Shown here: positions 16,216 through 28,596 of the stretch, one piece after another
Numbering within the stretch: position 1 is the first letter of the stretch
Layout: every line of letters begins with the position of its first letter
Assembly (NCBI GenBank): GCA_002699125.1
Contig: PABI01000085.1
Location: 1-64,000, forward strand
DNA length: 64,000 nt
Direction: 5' to 3'
Origin: Anaerolineaceae bacterium
GTDB lineage: Bacteria; Chloroflexota; Anaerolineae; Promineifilales; Promineifilaceae
Notes under the pieces: generated by a model
Databases searched by the model: none
Told to the model about the DNA's origin: nothing
What the model saw: only the letters and a program-made list of their open reading frames with translations
Made by a program: the position numbers and the translations under genes

Positions 16216-17318
16216 ATGAAAGCGATCTTGTTTTACCTCAACACCATTTTGCTCCTGCTTGCCGCCTGTACAGCCGCCGCAACACCAGAGGCATCTCCGC
16301 AACCTACTCCCCAGGCCAGCGCCACCAGCACCGTTGTTGCACAACCAACGGCCGTTCCCACCCTCACACCACAACCCACACCAACAAATACGCTACCCCC
16401 AACCGAAACTGCCGTCCCCGTCCAAACGCCAACAGTTGATCTGTACAACAACAAAACAATCCTCTACTACGACGCTGCCGACGGCCACTACTACCGCATT
16501 GACCTGGATGGCGGGGAGCCAGACCGGCTCACCCAGCAGCCCGACAGCGGCCACATCATGCCAGATATGGTGGAGCAAGGCTTGCTCGACTTTAATACGC
16601 CAAGCGTCTCGCCAGACGGCCGTTTCATCGCCGTGGCTCAGGATGAGGCAACAGACGATATGGGACTTGGCGAAATCTGGCTCATTGATAGTGAAACCGG
16701 TGATACCTTCCGCGCTGAGGGGTACCAGGGATCGCCTGAAATTGCGCTTGGCTCCATATTCACCTGGCTGGATGAGGAAGCGCTGCTCATCTACAACTTG
16801 CCCGAAGGCGGCTCGGCACGCTATGTGCTGGCAAATGTTCAAACCATTCGCTTTCCTAACCTTGTCTGGAGCGCCTCGCCAGACGGCCGTTTCTTTTATA
16901 CGCATGATGGACAATTGCTGGACGCCACAGCCGCGCTGCTGCACCAGATTGCCGATCCCACTGCCTGCCCCGACGGCATTCGCATCCGGCAAAATGCCTG
17001 GTCGCCAGATAGCAGCAACCTCGCTTTTGTCTCTGCCTGTCATACAACAGATACGTATGCAGAGGACTGGACGTTGACCATCGTTGATGTGGTCAGGTCA
17101 GTGGGGAAACAGTGTGGGAGCAGGTACTGCCTGAAAATTATTCGCTGTTGGCCTGGTCCACAGATGAGAACACTCTGCTGCTAGGCTACAAAACAAGCGG
17201 CTGGCCCAAGGACAGCGATATTTACACCTTGGACCTCAACAGCAGTGACGAGCCAAAACCAATCGTTTCCGGCGCTATTTTCTTGGGAAGTTACCCGCAG
17301 TGGCTGGCAGAAGAGTAA
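16216..17318 (+). pseudogene. Frameshifted TolB-like lipoprotein gene
   Basis: From ATG 16216 (CGGAGG upstream) the product has a lipoprotein signal ending LLLAAC, then a Thr/Pro/Gln-rich linker to about residue 75. WD40/TolB-like beta-propeller blades follow (SPDGRFIAVAQD, SPDGRFFYTHDG, SPDSSNLAFVSA). Near 17095-17112 the frame breaks: the continuation GETVWEQVLPENYSLLAWS lies in another frame and runs to 17318. One missing base would explain it. It may be a pseudogene or a sequencing error. It lies between the gcvP relic and the gcvP terminator. Confidence 0.8.
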
Positions 17319-17349
17319 GAAAAAAGGCCAACTCGCGCGAGTTGGCCTT
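17316..17349 (-). terminator. Terminator of the gcvHP operon
   Basis: A perfect 26-base palindrome (17324-17349, AAGGCCAACTCGC and its complement) is followed on the minus strand by TTTTTTCTTAC. It sits 27 bases after the gcvP stop. It overlaps the stop of the plus-strand lipoprotein gene. Confidence 0.9.
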
Positions 17350-17376
17350 CCTGGAGTAGATTGGTCCAATCTAACG

Positions 17377-20331
<2,955 letters not shown>

Positions 20332-20350
20332 ATTTATTCTCCAGAGACGC

Positions 20351-20740
20351 TTACTCGCGTTCGCTTAGATATTTCTCGTACGCAGCAGCATCCATTAAAT
20401 TGTCCAGCTCTTCTGGGGCGCTCATTTTCACTTTAATAAGCCACGCTTCGCCGTAAGGGTCCTGGTTGATGATTTCTGGCGTATCGATGAGGTCTTCGTT
20501 TACGGCCGTTACATCCCCAGAAACCGCCATCAGCAAATCGGCGGCGGCTTTTACAGATTCCACTACGCCAAACGTTTCGCCCACGCCAAAAAAGTCGCCT
20601 TCGTTGGGCAGTTCCAGGTACACAATGTCAGACAAGGCATCCTGGGCGTGGTCGGTAATGCCGATGATGGCAGTGTCACCCTCAACACGGACCCATTCAT
20701 CATCGTCGGTATATTTCAAATCTGCCGGTATCTTGCTCAT
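20351..20740 (-). CDS. gcvH: Glycine cleavage system H protein
   Basis: The product is 129 residues, the standard H-protein length. The lipoylation lysine is in [12 protein letters not shown] near residue 60. The family segments [21 protein letters not shown] and [11 protein letters not shown] are present. Two in-frame ATGs stand at 20746 and 20740. AAGGAG touches the first and is six bases from the second, so 20740 is preferred. It is the first gene after the glycine riboswitch and feeds GcvP and, via a T-protein elsewhere, the folate pool. Confidence 0.97.
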   Translation of the reverse strand: MSKIPADLKYTDDDEWVRVEGDTAIIGITDHAQDALSDIVYLELPNEGDFFGVGETFGVVESVKAAADLLMAVSGDVTAVNEDLIDTPEIINQDPYGEAWLIKVKMSAPEELDNLMDAAAYEKYLSERE

Positions 20741-20756
20741 TATCATCTCCTTGATT

Positions 20757-20826
20757 GTGCCACAGAGATCACAGAGGATTTCGAGAGTTTCCGCTTCAAT
20801 TCTCTGTAATCTCTGTGGCCATTCTT
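20757..20826. repeat. CACAGAG-family inverted repeat
   Basis: GCCACAGAGATCACAGAGGA at the left and CTCTGTAATCTCTGTGGC at the right form a long imperfect hairpin between the riboswitch terminator and gcvH. A second member lies at 48168-48250. The family is widespread in unrelated environmental bacteria (recalled). Confidence 0.75.
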
Positions 20827-20838
20827 AAATAACACCAA

Positions 20839-20880
20839 CAAAAAAGGACGCATAGCAATTATAAAAATTACTAGCGTCCT
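20839..20880 (-). terminator. Riboswitch-controlled terminator
   Basis: On the minus strand AGGACGC pairs with GCGTCCT across an AT-rich loop and a T run follows. It begins within the 3' edge of the second glycine aptamer, so ligand-bound aptamer could compete with it. This is the likely expression platform of a glycine ON switch. Confidence 0.8.
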
Positions 20881-21083
20881 CTGTCTTAGACCTGAGAGAT
20901 TCGCCGCAAACGCATTTTGTTTGCAACTTGCCCCGTCGGTGTGGGCGCTCGCTGTCGCTTACGCTCACTTTCCAGATTTACCCAGCAGCCCGGTCCTTTT
21001 ACCTGAGAGTTTCACAGCGAACGCTTTTTGTTCGCCATTTGCCCCTTCGGTGACGCTCAAATTATGTGCGCTCTCTCCCGAAC
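20877..21083 (-). promoter_or_regulatory. Tandem glycine riboswitch
   Basis: Two aptamers are readable on the minus strand. The first (about 21083-20985) has GGGAGAGAGCGC, CACCGAAGGGGCAA and CTCTCAGGTAAAAGGACCGG. The second (about 20973-20877) has GGAAAGTGAGCG, CACCGACGGGGCAAG and CTCTCAGGTCTAAGACAGAG. These are the conserved glycine-riboswitch elements with the usual short linker. It controls gcvH-gcvP, expected to switch on degradation when glycine is plentiful. Confidence 0.95.
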
Positions 21084-21178
21084 GGCCGTTTGCCATATTC
21101 AATTGTTCAATAAACGGTGCTCAAGCAACATTGTAAAGTTTGCCGACACAATGTGCAAGTAACAAACCTTACCAAAAA

Positions 21179-22429
21179 TTAGACCCAACCGCGCAGCCGC
21201 ACTGCTTCTGCCACCCGATTGACAGCGACCAAATAGGCGGCCACCCGAGTATCCACATGTTTGCTGTCTGACATGTGGTTAACGGCATGGAACGCAGTGG
21301 TAATTTTCTTATCCAGCCGCTCATGTACCATCGACTCATCCCAATAATATTGGTAGCCATTCTGCACCATCTCAAAATATGAAACGATAACACCGCCGGC
21401 ATTACACAAGAAGTCTGGAATGATGTAAATACCTTTGTCGTTGAGAATGTTGTCGGCGTCTGGTGTGGTGGGGCCGTTGGCCAGTTCCGCCACAACTTTG
21501 GCCTTTACATTATTGGCATTTTGGGCAGTGAGCTGGTTTTCGATAGCAGCCGGAATGAGGATGTCTACCTCAAGCTCCAGCAGTTCCTCATTGGTAAGGC
21601 TTTCTGTGCCGGGGCAGTCGACCACTTTGCCGGTTTGCCGCACGTGTTCCACCACCACATCACAATCCAAACCATTGGCGTTATAGATGCCGCCAAACTC
21701 ATCGCTGACGGCCACGACCTTTAGGCCAAACTGCTTCTGGCCTAAAATATGCGCAAAGGAGCCAACGTTGCCAAATCCCTGAATAGCCGTTGTGGCACCG
21801 TTCAGGTCCAGCCCGCGCAGCTTGGCGGCTTCGCGAATGGTGAACAGGCCGCCCATGGCCGTGGCCGGCGTGCGGCCGGCCGAACCGCCCAGCTCCAGCG
21901 GCTTGCCGGTAATCACACCCGGCTCACGCTTACCATTAATCGTTTCGTACTCATCCAGCATCCAGGCCATGATGCGGGGATTGGTGTTCACATCGGGGGC
22001 GGGCACGTCCTGGGTGAGGCCTACGTAGCGGGCGATGTTGCGCATGTAGCCGCGGCTGAGGCGCTCCAGTTCATTCTGGGACATCTCACGCGGGTTGCAG
22101 ATAACGCCACCTTTGCCGCCACCGAGGGGAATGTCGGATACGGCCGTCTTCCAGGTCATCCACGCCGCCAAAGCACGCACCGTGTCTATGGTTTCGTCCG
22201 GGTGGAAGCGAATGCCGCCCTTAGCCGGACCACGAGCATCATTGTACTGCACCCGAAATCCCTGAAAGGTTCGGGTTGTGCCATCATCCATTCGCACCGG
22301 AATGGTGAAGTGGAATTCACGCATTGGCTCACGCAAAAAAGCGTGCATGTCGGGATCAAGTTGCAGCACCTGGGCTGCTTCATCTAATTGAGCTTGTGCA
22401 ATTGCAAAAGGGTTCAAATTTTCTTTCAT
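21179..22429 (-). CDS. gdhA: Glu/Leu/Phe/Val dehydrogenase (glutamate dehydrogenase)
   Basis: The product is 416 residues. Substrate-binding residues appear in KGGIRFHPDETIDTVRALA and the catalytic-lysine segment PLGGGKGGVICNPRE near residue 107. The NAD(P)-binding Rossmann motif is IQGFGNVGSFAHILG near 215. It catalyses reversible oxidative deamination of glutamate to 2-oxoglutarate. The gene lies upstream of the glycine riboswitch on the same strand but is separate from the gcv transcript. Cofactor preference is not decidable by eye. Confidence 0.95.
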   Translation of the reverse strand: MKENLNPFAIAQAQLDEAAQVLQLDPDMHAFLREPMREFHFTIPVRMDDGTTRTFQGFRVQYNDARGPAKGGIRFHPDETIDTVRALAAWMTWKTAVSDIPLGGGKGGVICNPREMSQNELERLSRGYMRNIARYVGLTQDVPAPDVNTNPRIMAWMLDEYETINGKREPGVITGKPLELGGSAGRTPATAMGGLFTIREAAKLRGLDLNGATTAIQGFGNVGSFAHILGQKQFGLKVVAVSDEFGGIYNANGLDCDVVVEHVRQTGKVVDCPGTESLTNEELLELEVDILIPAAIENQLTAQNANNVKAKVVAELANGPTTPDADNILNDKGIYIIPDFLCNAGGVIVSYFEMVQNGYQYYWDESMVHERLDKKITTAFHAVNHMSDSKHVDTRVAAYLVAVNRVAEAVRLRGWV

Positions 22430-22822
22430 TGTAAAGCATACTCCATTGGTAAAGTGGGTTTAGGGACTCTGCCAGCATGGCATACGTTGAGCGTTTGAAC
22501 TGTCTTGGAAAAATTCAGGAGATCGCAGAAAAGGGTACAGCGCGCTCTTCTGCTGAAGAATATGTGCAAGTGGCTGCGTTGTTCCATATTAACGGCCATT
22601 GGCTGGCAAGTTTGTTGAATTGTACAAGATTGATCTATTCAGGTAAACACGTTTTTAGTTGAGGCAGGCCAGATCATGACTTTTAGCTCAGAAACCTGTT
22701 ATTTTCATTTTACTTTTAGCCAGGGAGCCCAATTTGGCAATAAGCCAACTTTAACTGCTAAACTCTCTACCCAATCGGGAATGGCTCTGGTAAACTAACG
22801 GCTTAAATTTTGTGACTGATTC
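22430..22822. other. Divergent intergenic region
   Basis: This 393-base stretch separates the divergent gdhA and DUF92 genes. A 61-codon open frame (22477-22662) lacks a Shine-Dalgarno site and family resemblance. A small inverted repeat TTGGC..GCCAA occurs near 22733-22749. It holds the promoters of both genes but no confident -35/-10 pair was assigned. Confidence 0.4.
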
Positions 22823-23620
22823 ATGATCAACCAAATTGTTCTTGCATTTCTCCTCAGCGGCTTGGTGGCCGCCCTGGCTTATTGGCGCGGTTCATTGGCT
22901 GCTTCAGGAGCGGCGGGTGCTTTATTGATTGGCACCATTATTTTTGGGTTTGGCGGCTGGATTTGGGGCGTTTTATTAGCCATCTTCTTTGTTAGCTCCA
23001 GTCTTTTGTCTCATTACAAAGAGCGCGAAAAACAAGCGGTGGCGGAAAAGTTTGATAAAGGCCACCGGCGAGATTTTGGCCAGGTTTTAGCCAACGGTGG
23101 GGCCGGAGCCATTGTGGCTTTGCTGCACGGCTTTTTCCCTTTGCCGCTCTGGTTGCCGCTATTTTTAGGTACAATGGCCACGGTAACGGCCGATACCTGG
23201 GCCACAGAATTGGGCACGCTTAGCCAGCGTCCGCCGCGGCTGATTACCACGGGGCGCGTCGTGCCGGTGGGCACGTCTGGGGGCATTTCGCCGTTTGGCA
23301 CGGCCGTTTCCTTCATTGGCGGTTTGCTCATTGGGCTGGCCGCCGGGCTGATGAGCCAAAGCAACATTGTGGTTCTCACCATCACCGGTGGCATCGGCGG
23401 GCTGGCTGGTTCCTTAGCCGACAGCTTTTTGGGGGCCACTGTGCAGCAAATTTTTTATTGTGACGTTTGTCAAAAAGAGACAGAGAAAAGCTTTCACTGT
23501 GGCCAGCCAACGCGCCCTCTGCGGGGCTGGGGCTGGATGAACAATGACATGGTGAATTTCTTGTCTTCTGCTTTTGGGGGTGGAACGGCCGTATTGGTAT
23601 ATTCCTTACTGGTAGCGTAA
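22823..23620 (+). CDS. DUF92 family membrane protein
   Basis: The product is 265 residues with about six hydrophobic helices. The family pattern is clear: AYWRGSLAASGAAGALLIGTIIFGFGG, the conserved TADTWATELGTLS and VPVGTSGGISPFGTAVSFIGG, and SLADSFLGATVQ. A CDVC...HCGQP segment near the C-terminus could bind metal. Plant DUF92 homologues act in phytyl phosphate phosphorylation (family knowledge). The bacterial role is probably an isoprenoid-phosphate or lipid kinase, inferred. The upstream gene gdhA is divergent. Confidence 0.9.
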   Translation: MINQIVLAFLLSGLVAALAYWRGSLAASGAAGALLIGTIIFGFGGWIWGVLLAIFFVSSSLLSHYKEREKQAVAEKFDKGHRRDFGQVLANGGAGAIVALLHGFFPLPLWLPLFLGTMATVTADTWATELGTLSQRPPRLITTGRVVPVGTSGGISPFGTAVSFIGGLLIGLAAGLMSQSNIVVLTITGGIGGLAGSLADSFLGATVQQIFYCDVCQKETEKSFHCGQPTRPLRGWGWMNNDMVNFLSSAFGGGTAVLVYSLLVA

Positions 23621-23680
23621 TAGCAATAATTGTTCATCGTGGGACTGCTTATGGCACGCACATCGTACACAGGAGTTGCA

Positions 23681-24610
23681 ATGAAATCGCAGGCACGCCC
23701 TGCCGGGTTTACGCTCCGGCATACGCTTAAAGCAAATAATCGCGCTATTACTCGCCTGGCCTGGGCACCAAACGGCATCCTGCTGGCCTCGGCTTCTTAC
23801 GATCAATCCGTGCGCATTTGGGACACAGAAGCCGGTCTCGAACTGCGCGAACTTTACGGTTACAGCGGTTCGGTGTTCACGGTGGTCATCACGGCAGACG
23901 GCCGTTTTGCCCTCTCCGCTTCCAAAAATGCCCTTAAAGTTTGGGATATGACCGGGGAGACGCGCTCGCGCACGCTGCGCGGCCACGCCGATTACATTTA
24001 CGCAGTGGCCGCCACGCCAGACAGCCATTACGCATTCTCCGGTGCCTATGATGAAACCATCCGCCTCTGGAACCTGGAAACTGACACCGAAGAAAGAGTG
24101 CTTACCGGCCACAAGGGCCGCATCGGCTGTTTAGCCGTTACACCGGATGGGAAAACGATAATCTCCGGAGCCGCCGACGGCCGTGTAAAGTTGTGGGACC
24201 TGGCCAGCGGGCAGGCAAAACAAACGCTCAGCCAGCATCATGGTGAAGTATTAGACCTGGCCCTCTCGCCCGACGGGCAGCTTCTGGCCTCGGCTTCACA
24301 CGACAGTGATGTGCATCTATGGCAGGTAGAAAGCGGCACGCTTGTTACCAGCTTAACCATTCACAAGAAACCGGTTACGGCCGTATCCTTTTCTGCCGAT
24401 GGGCAGCTGCTTGCCACCAAATCCGCCGACAGCACCGTGCGTTTTTGGCGCACCGATACCTGGGAAATTGTGGCCAACCTTGAGGAATCCCACTCTAAAT
24501 TTGCCTTTTCCGGTTTAGCTTTTCACCCAACGCAACCAACCATTGCCACCCTGGGTGAAAAGGACAAAGCGATTCGCGTGTGGGACTTGGATTTGTCGCA
24601 ATGGTTCTAA
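23681..24610 (+). CDS. WD40 repeat protein
   Basis: The product is 309 residues from ATG 23681, which has CAGGAG upstream. It is built almost entirely of about seven WD40 blades, each with LAxxPDG...LASASxDxxVRLWD, for example ASYDQSVRIWD, GAYDETIRLWN and GAADGRVKLWD. It would fold as one beta-propeller without other domains. There is no signal peptide, so it is cytoplasmic. Such proteins act as scaffolds; partners are unknown. Several blades carry the octamer as the codons of DGR. Confidence 0.92.
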   Translation: MKSQARPAGFTLRHTLKANNRAITRLAWAPNGILLASASYDQSVRIWDTEAGLELRELYGYSGSVFTVVITADGRFALSASKNALKVWDMTGETRSRTLRGHADYIYAVAATPDSHYAFSGAYDETIRLWNLETDTEERVLTGHKGRIGCLAVTPDGKTIISGAADGRVKLWDLASGQAKQTLSQHHGEVLDLALSPDGQLLASASHDSDVHLWQVESGTLVTSLTIHKKPVTAVSFSADGQLLATKSADSTVRFWRTDTWEIVANLEESHSKFAFSGLAFHPTQPTIATLGEKDKAIRVWDLDLSQWF

Positions 24611-24724
24611 TTAACCACCTTTTTGCCAAACTTTCTTCTTACGAACCTTAGAAAAAATGTTAACATATAACAGGTTGGCTGAACCCTAAAGTTTGGGCTG
24701 TTTGGGCAGCCCAAAGGTTTAAGG

Positions 24725-26347
24725 ATGTATCAAGGAATCGAGCGCACAGCTATCGCGCAAAACAGAAGAGTCGTTGCCCACGTCACCCTGGACACAAAAC
24801 TCAATATTTTAAGCTGCCCGCCAGAACTGCATCGCTGGTCTGGCTTTGCGCCGGGCACATTGATTAAACTGCGCCTGTTTGATTTGTTTCCGCAGCTTGA
24901 ATCCAGCCAGGACCTCATTTTTGAAAGCGTAAAAAATGCGGGCAATGCTTTTGTTTACCGTTACGCTCGTTTTCTGCAGGATGGCGCCTCCAAAACGCTG
25001 TTCGACCTGCAAATTGAAGCCTTTCCCGATGTACCAGGCAAGCTGCTTCTAACCATTACGCCCCAAACCAGGCTAACGGCGGCAACGATTGGCGAGCAGG
25101 ATTTAGCCAAACTGGCGCGACACAACCAGGAACTGCTGCTGCTCAATCGGGCCAGCAGAATCCTTACCGCCACGCTAAATACAGCCGAGGTTTTGGAACG
25201 GCTCTTACAGGTGACGGTGCAAATCGTCAATGCCGCCGGCAGCTCCGTTTGGCTGTGGGCTGATGAAGACGAGAAGCATCTGGTTTGTCGCGCTGCGTTT
25301 CATCCCGGCAAGGATGAGCGGCTCATCGGGCTACAAGTGGCGTCGGGCAAAGGCATTGTGGGCTGGGTCGCCAAGTCGAATAAAGGCACCATTGTGTCTG
25401 ATCCAGCCAATGACGGCCGTTTCTATCCCCATATCGACAAAAGCAGCGGCTTCCTCACAACCTCACTCCTGGCGGTGCCCATCCACATCCGCAGCCACAC
25501 GCTGGGTGTTTTGGAAGTAGTGAACAAGCGAGACGGCCGTTTCACCCAAAAAGATCTGGCCTATGCCGAGATGCTCGCCGCCTCTGCTGCCATCGCCATC
25601 GACAACGCCCATCTCATAGAAACACTACAGCAAAAAATGGATGATTTAACCATCCACAACGCCGAGCTGGAAGCGTTTGACCACACGGTTGCCCACGATT
25701 TGCAAAACCCTTTGGCCCTGGTCGTAGGCTTTGCCGATCTGCTGAAAACGCAGGGGAATGAGATCACAGAAGAGGAACGCGCCCGTTCCCTTGAGCTGCT
25801 GGTGCAAAATGCCCGCCGCATGAGCAATATCATCCAGGAGCTGCTCATGCTCTCCAGCGTGCGCAAGCGCGACGTTGAAACCCATCCGCTGGACATGGCT
25901 GTGCTCGTACAAAATGCGCTGGACCGTTTACGCTTCCTCGTTCAGGAGTACAAAGCGCAAATCATTTTGCCAGATCAGTGGGCGGTGGCGGCTGGTTACG
26001 GCCCCTGGATTGAAGAGGTGTGGGAAAATTTAATCAGCAATGCGTTGAAATACGGGGGAAATCCGCCGCAGATTGAACTGGGCAGTACGGTGTTGGCTGA
26101 CGGCCGTATCCAATTTTGGATTCGCGACAATGGCCAGGGCATCTCGCCAGATAAACAGCAGATGCTCTTTACGCCCTTCACCCAGCTTAACGAGGTGCGG
26201 GTCACCGGTCATGGTCTGGGGCTTTCCATTGTGTGCCGCATTATGGAAAAGCTGGGTGGTGACGTTGATGTAAAAAGCCAGGTGGGCGCAGGCAGTACGT
26301 TTTGCTTTACGCTGCCTGCCTACAAGCTTGAATGTGATGAAAGCTAA
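24725..26347 (+). CDS. PAS-GAF sensor histidine kinase
   Basis: The product is 540 residues, soluble. Residues 15-115 look like a PAS domain and 120-150 are a helical linker. Residues 155-300 form a GAF domain (VNAAGSSVWLWADEDEKHLVCRAAF, LGVLEVVNKRDGRF). The HisKA H-box is FDHTVAHDLQNPLALVVG near residue 322. The ATPase has the N-box EEVWENLISNALKYG, G1 IRDNGQGIS and G2 GHGLGLSIV. It autophosphorylates the H-box histidine. No receiver is fused or adjacent; the lone receiver at 8.5 kb is one possible partner. Confidence 0.95.
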   Translation: MYQGIERTAIAQNRRVVAHVTLDTKLNILSCPPELHRWSGFAPGTLIKLRLFDLFPQLESSQDLIFESVKNAGNAFVYRYARFLQDGASKTLFDLQIEAFPDVPGKLLLTITPQTRLTAATIGEQDLAKLARHNQELLLLNRASRILTATLNTAEVLERLLQVTVQIVNAAGSSVWLWADEDEKHLVCRAAFHPGKDERLIGLQVASGKGIVGWVAKSNKGTIVSDPANDGRFYPHIDKSSGFLTTSLLAVPIHIRSHTLGVLEVVNKRDGRFTQKDLAYAEMLAASAAIAIDNAHLIETLQQKMDDLTIHNAELEAFDHTVAHDLQNPLALVVGFADLLKTQGNEITEEERARSLELLVQNARRMSNIIQELLMLSSVRKRDVETHPLDMAVLVQNALDRLRFLVQEYKAQIILPDQWAVAAGYGPWIEEVWENLISNALKYGGNPPQIELGSTVLADGRIQFWIRDNGQGISPDKQQMLFTPFTQLNEVRVTGHGLGLSIVCRIMEKLGGDVDVKSQVGAGSTFCFTLPAYKLECDES

Positions 26348-26498
26348 CCGCTGCTTTGCACTGGCAGTGCCACTTCTGCCGCGCTATTATTCCTCATCTT
26401 TAAAAACCAATCACTTCACTAAAAACCGCAGATTACACAGATGTGGCAGCCGGCAAAGCCACTCTGCAAAGTCTGCGAACATTTTCTAGGAGTTAACC

Positions 26499-28517
26499 AT
26501 GTCCAAGACAGAAAAACGGCCGATCACCGCCGAAGATTTATATCAGATCGAACTCGTCTCCGATCCGCAGCTTTCGCCAGATGGGGCCCACATTATTTTT
26601 GGTGTCACCCGTGTGGATCGCAAAACAGAAAAGAAGTTTACCAATTTGTGGCTGGTTCCCAGTGATGGCAGCAGCCCGCCACGCCAGTTCACCTACGGCG
26701 ATCAGTCCGACACCCAGCCGCGCTGGTCGCCAGACGGCCGTTCCATCGCCTTCCTCTCCAACCGCAAAGATGAAAAACAGTCCCAAATCTACATCATTCC
26801 CCTCAACGGTGGTGAAGCCCGCCCGGTAACCGAGATGGAAGGCAGCTTTGCCAACTTTACCTGGTCGCCAGACGGCCGTACTTTTGCCACCCAGTTCCGC
26901 CAAAAAGATGAGGCAGCCATCGAGCGAGAAAAAGATGAGCAAAAGAAGAAGCTGGGCGTGGTCAGCCGCCATTTCACCACGCTGAATTACAAAGCGGACG
27001 GTAGCGGCTACCTGCCCGAAGAAAAATGGCACATCTGGACCATCGACGCCGCCAGCGGCGAAGCCACCCAGCTCACCGAGGGCGACAAGTTTGATGAAGT
27101 TCAGCCGCAGTGGACACCAGACGGCCGTTCCCTCATCTTCATCTCCAACCGCGACCCCCAGCCAGACATCAACTGGGACCAGACTGAACTGTACCGTGTC
27201 CCGGCTGAGGGGGGTGAGATGGCGTTGATTCCGTCGCAGGAAGGACGCAAATACAATCACAGCATCTCGCCCGATGGGGCATGGATTGCCTACATGGGCC
27301 GCAAGCAAAAAGGGCATTGGTACCAAAACGATTGCATCTACCTGGTGCCTGCCGGCGGCGGCGAAGCCCGTAACCTCACAGATGAGTTTGATTTGCACCT
27401 CTCCACCGCCACCCTGACAGACGTGGGCAGCGGCACGCCGCAGCCACCGCCAACCTGGTCGAAGGACGGCCGTACCCTCTACATCCTGGCCACCGAAAAA
27501 GCCGACCAGCCTATGCTCGCCTTCAACACCGATCCGGATGCACCAGGCTACAAGCGCATCATCGACGACGACGGGTTGGTCGCCAGTTTTTCCCTGGATG
27601 ACGCCCAGCAAACCATCGCCTACCTCTGGGGCGATTTCAGCGGTCCGGCCCAGGTACGTGTGTGCCAGATGGACAGCGGCGACACAAAAACGCTCACCAA
27701 GTTCAACAACGATTGGCTGGCCGAAATCGAAACGGGCAAGATTGAAGAAGTATGGTTCAAAAGCAAAGATGGTACTGACCTGCACGGCTGGATCATGACC
27801 CCGCCTGGCTTTGATCCAAACAAGAAATATCCCTCCATTTTAGAAATTCATGGCGGACCGCAAACGCAATACGGCCGTGCCTACTTCCACGAAATTAATT
27901 TACTGGCCGCCCAGGGTTACGTCGTTTACTGGAGCAACCCGCGCGGCAGCCAGGGGTACGGCGAAGATTTTGCCGGCGCGATCTACAACTGCTGGGGCAC
28001 CGTCGATTACGATGACGTGATGGCCTGGGCCGACTACGTAGAAAAGCTGCCCTACATCGACACGGAGCGCATGGGCGTGACCGGCGGCAGCTACGGCGGC
28101 TACATGACGTCGCTTATCATTGGCAAGACGGATCGCTTTAAAGCGGCCGTTGCCCAGCGCGTCGTCAGCAACTTCATCAGCTTCTACGGCTCCAGCGACA
28201 TGAACATTGGCGCCGAATATTTGTTTGGTGCCGAGCAGCCGCCTTGGGATGATCTGGAAAACTACTGGAAACAATCCCCCATGGCCTACATTGGCAACGC
28301 CAAAACGCCCACCATGCTCATCCACAGCGAGCGCGACTTCCGCTGCGACAAGGAGCAGGGCGAACAGGTCTTCGTTGCCCTCAAAAAGCTGGGTGTAGAC
28401 ACAGAAATGATCCTCTTCCCCGAGGAATCACACGGCCTCTCCCGCGCCGGCCGCACCGACCGGCGCATCGAACGGCTCAGCCACATGATCCGCTGGTTTG
28501 AAACTTACCTTAAATAA
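26499..28517 (+). CDS. S9 family prolyl oligopeptidase-like serine peptidase
   Basis: The product is 672 residues. The N-terminal 400 residues form a TolB-like beta-propeller (repeated SPDGRSIAFLSN, SPDGRTFATQF, TPDGRSLIFISN). The C-terminal alpha/beta hydrolase has nucleophile VTGGSYGGYMTS near residue 530, aspartate in HSERDFRCDKEQG and histidine in PEESHGLSRAGR. This is the acylaminoacyl-peptidase or dipeptidyl-peptidase type. No signal peptide is seen, so it is likely cytoplasmic. AGGAG precedes the ATG. Oligopeptide turnover is the expected role. Confidence 0.95.
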   Translation: MSKTEKRPITAEDLYQIELVSDPQLSPDGAHIIFGVTRVDRKTEKKFTNLWLVPSDGSSPPRQFTYGDQSDTQPRWSPDGRSIAFLSNRKDEKQSQIYIIPLNGGEARPVTEMEGSFANFTWSPDGRTFATQFRQKDEAAIEREKDEQKKKLGVVSRHFTTLNYKADGSGYLPEEKWHIWTIDAASGEATQLTEGDKFDEVQPQWTPDGRSLIFISNRDPQPDINWDQTELYRVPAEGGEMALIPSQEGRKYNHSISPDGAWIAYMGRKQKGHWYQNDCIYLVPAGGGEARNLTDEFDLHLSTATLTDVGSGTPQPPPTWSKDGRTLYILATEKADQPMLAFNTDPDAPGYKRIIDDDGLVASFSLDDAQQTIAYLWGDFSGPAQVRVCQMDSGDTKTLTKFNNDWLAEIETGKIEEVWFKSKDGTDLHGWIMTPPGFDPNKKYPSILEIHGGPQTQYGRAYFHEINLLAAQGYVVYWSNPRGSQGYGEDFAGAIYNCWGTVDYDDVMAWADYVEKLPYIDTERMGVTGGSYGGYMTSLIIGKTDRFKAAVAQRVVSNFISFYGSSDMNIGAEYLFGAEQPPWDDLENYWKQSPMAYIGNAKTPTMLIHSERDFRCDKEQGEQVFVALKKLGVDTEMILFPEESHGLSRAGRTDRRIERLSHMIRWFETYLK

Positions 28518-28596
28518 GGAACCGGTAACGAACATCCAACAATATGTTATACTTTTGTTCTAACGAAATTCCGCGGTGCACAATCTGGAGGTAGAC

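Noticed and set aside
16305..16440. Pro/Thr/Gln-rich low-complexity coding stretch as a repeat element
   Set aside because: It is the usual linker after a lipoprotein signal and is also seen in three other secreted proteins here.
17095..17115. Programmed frameshift in the lipoprotein gene
   Set aside because: No slippery heptamer with a downstream stem is evident. A plain indel is simpler.
22477..22662. 61-codon ORF between gdhA and the DUF92 gene
   Set aside because: No ribosome binding site and no family resemblance; it lies in a divergent promoter region.
26538..27785. Long antisense frame (415 codons) opposite the S9 peptidase
   Set aside because: It is a shadow of the high-GC peptidase gene; the sense frame has clear S9 motifs.
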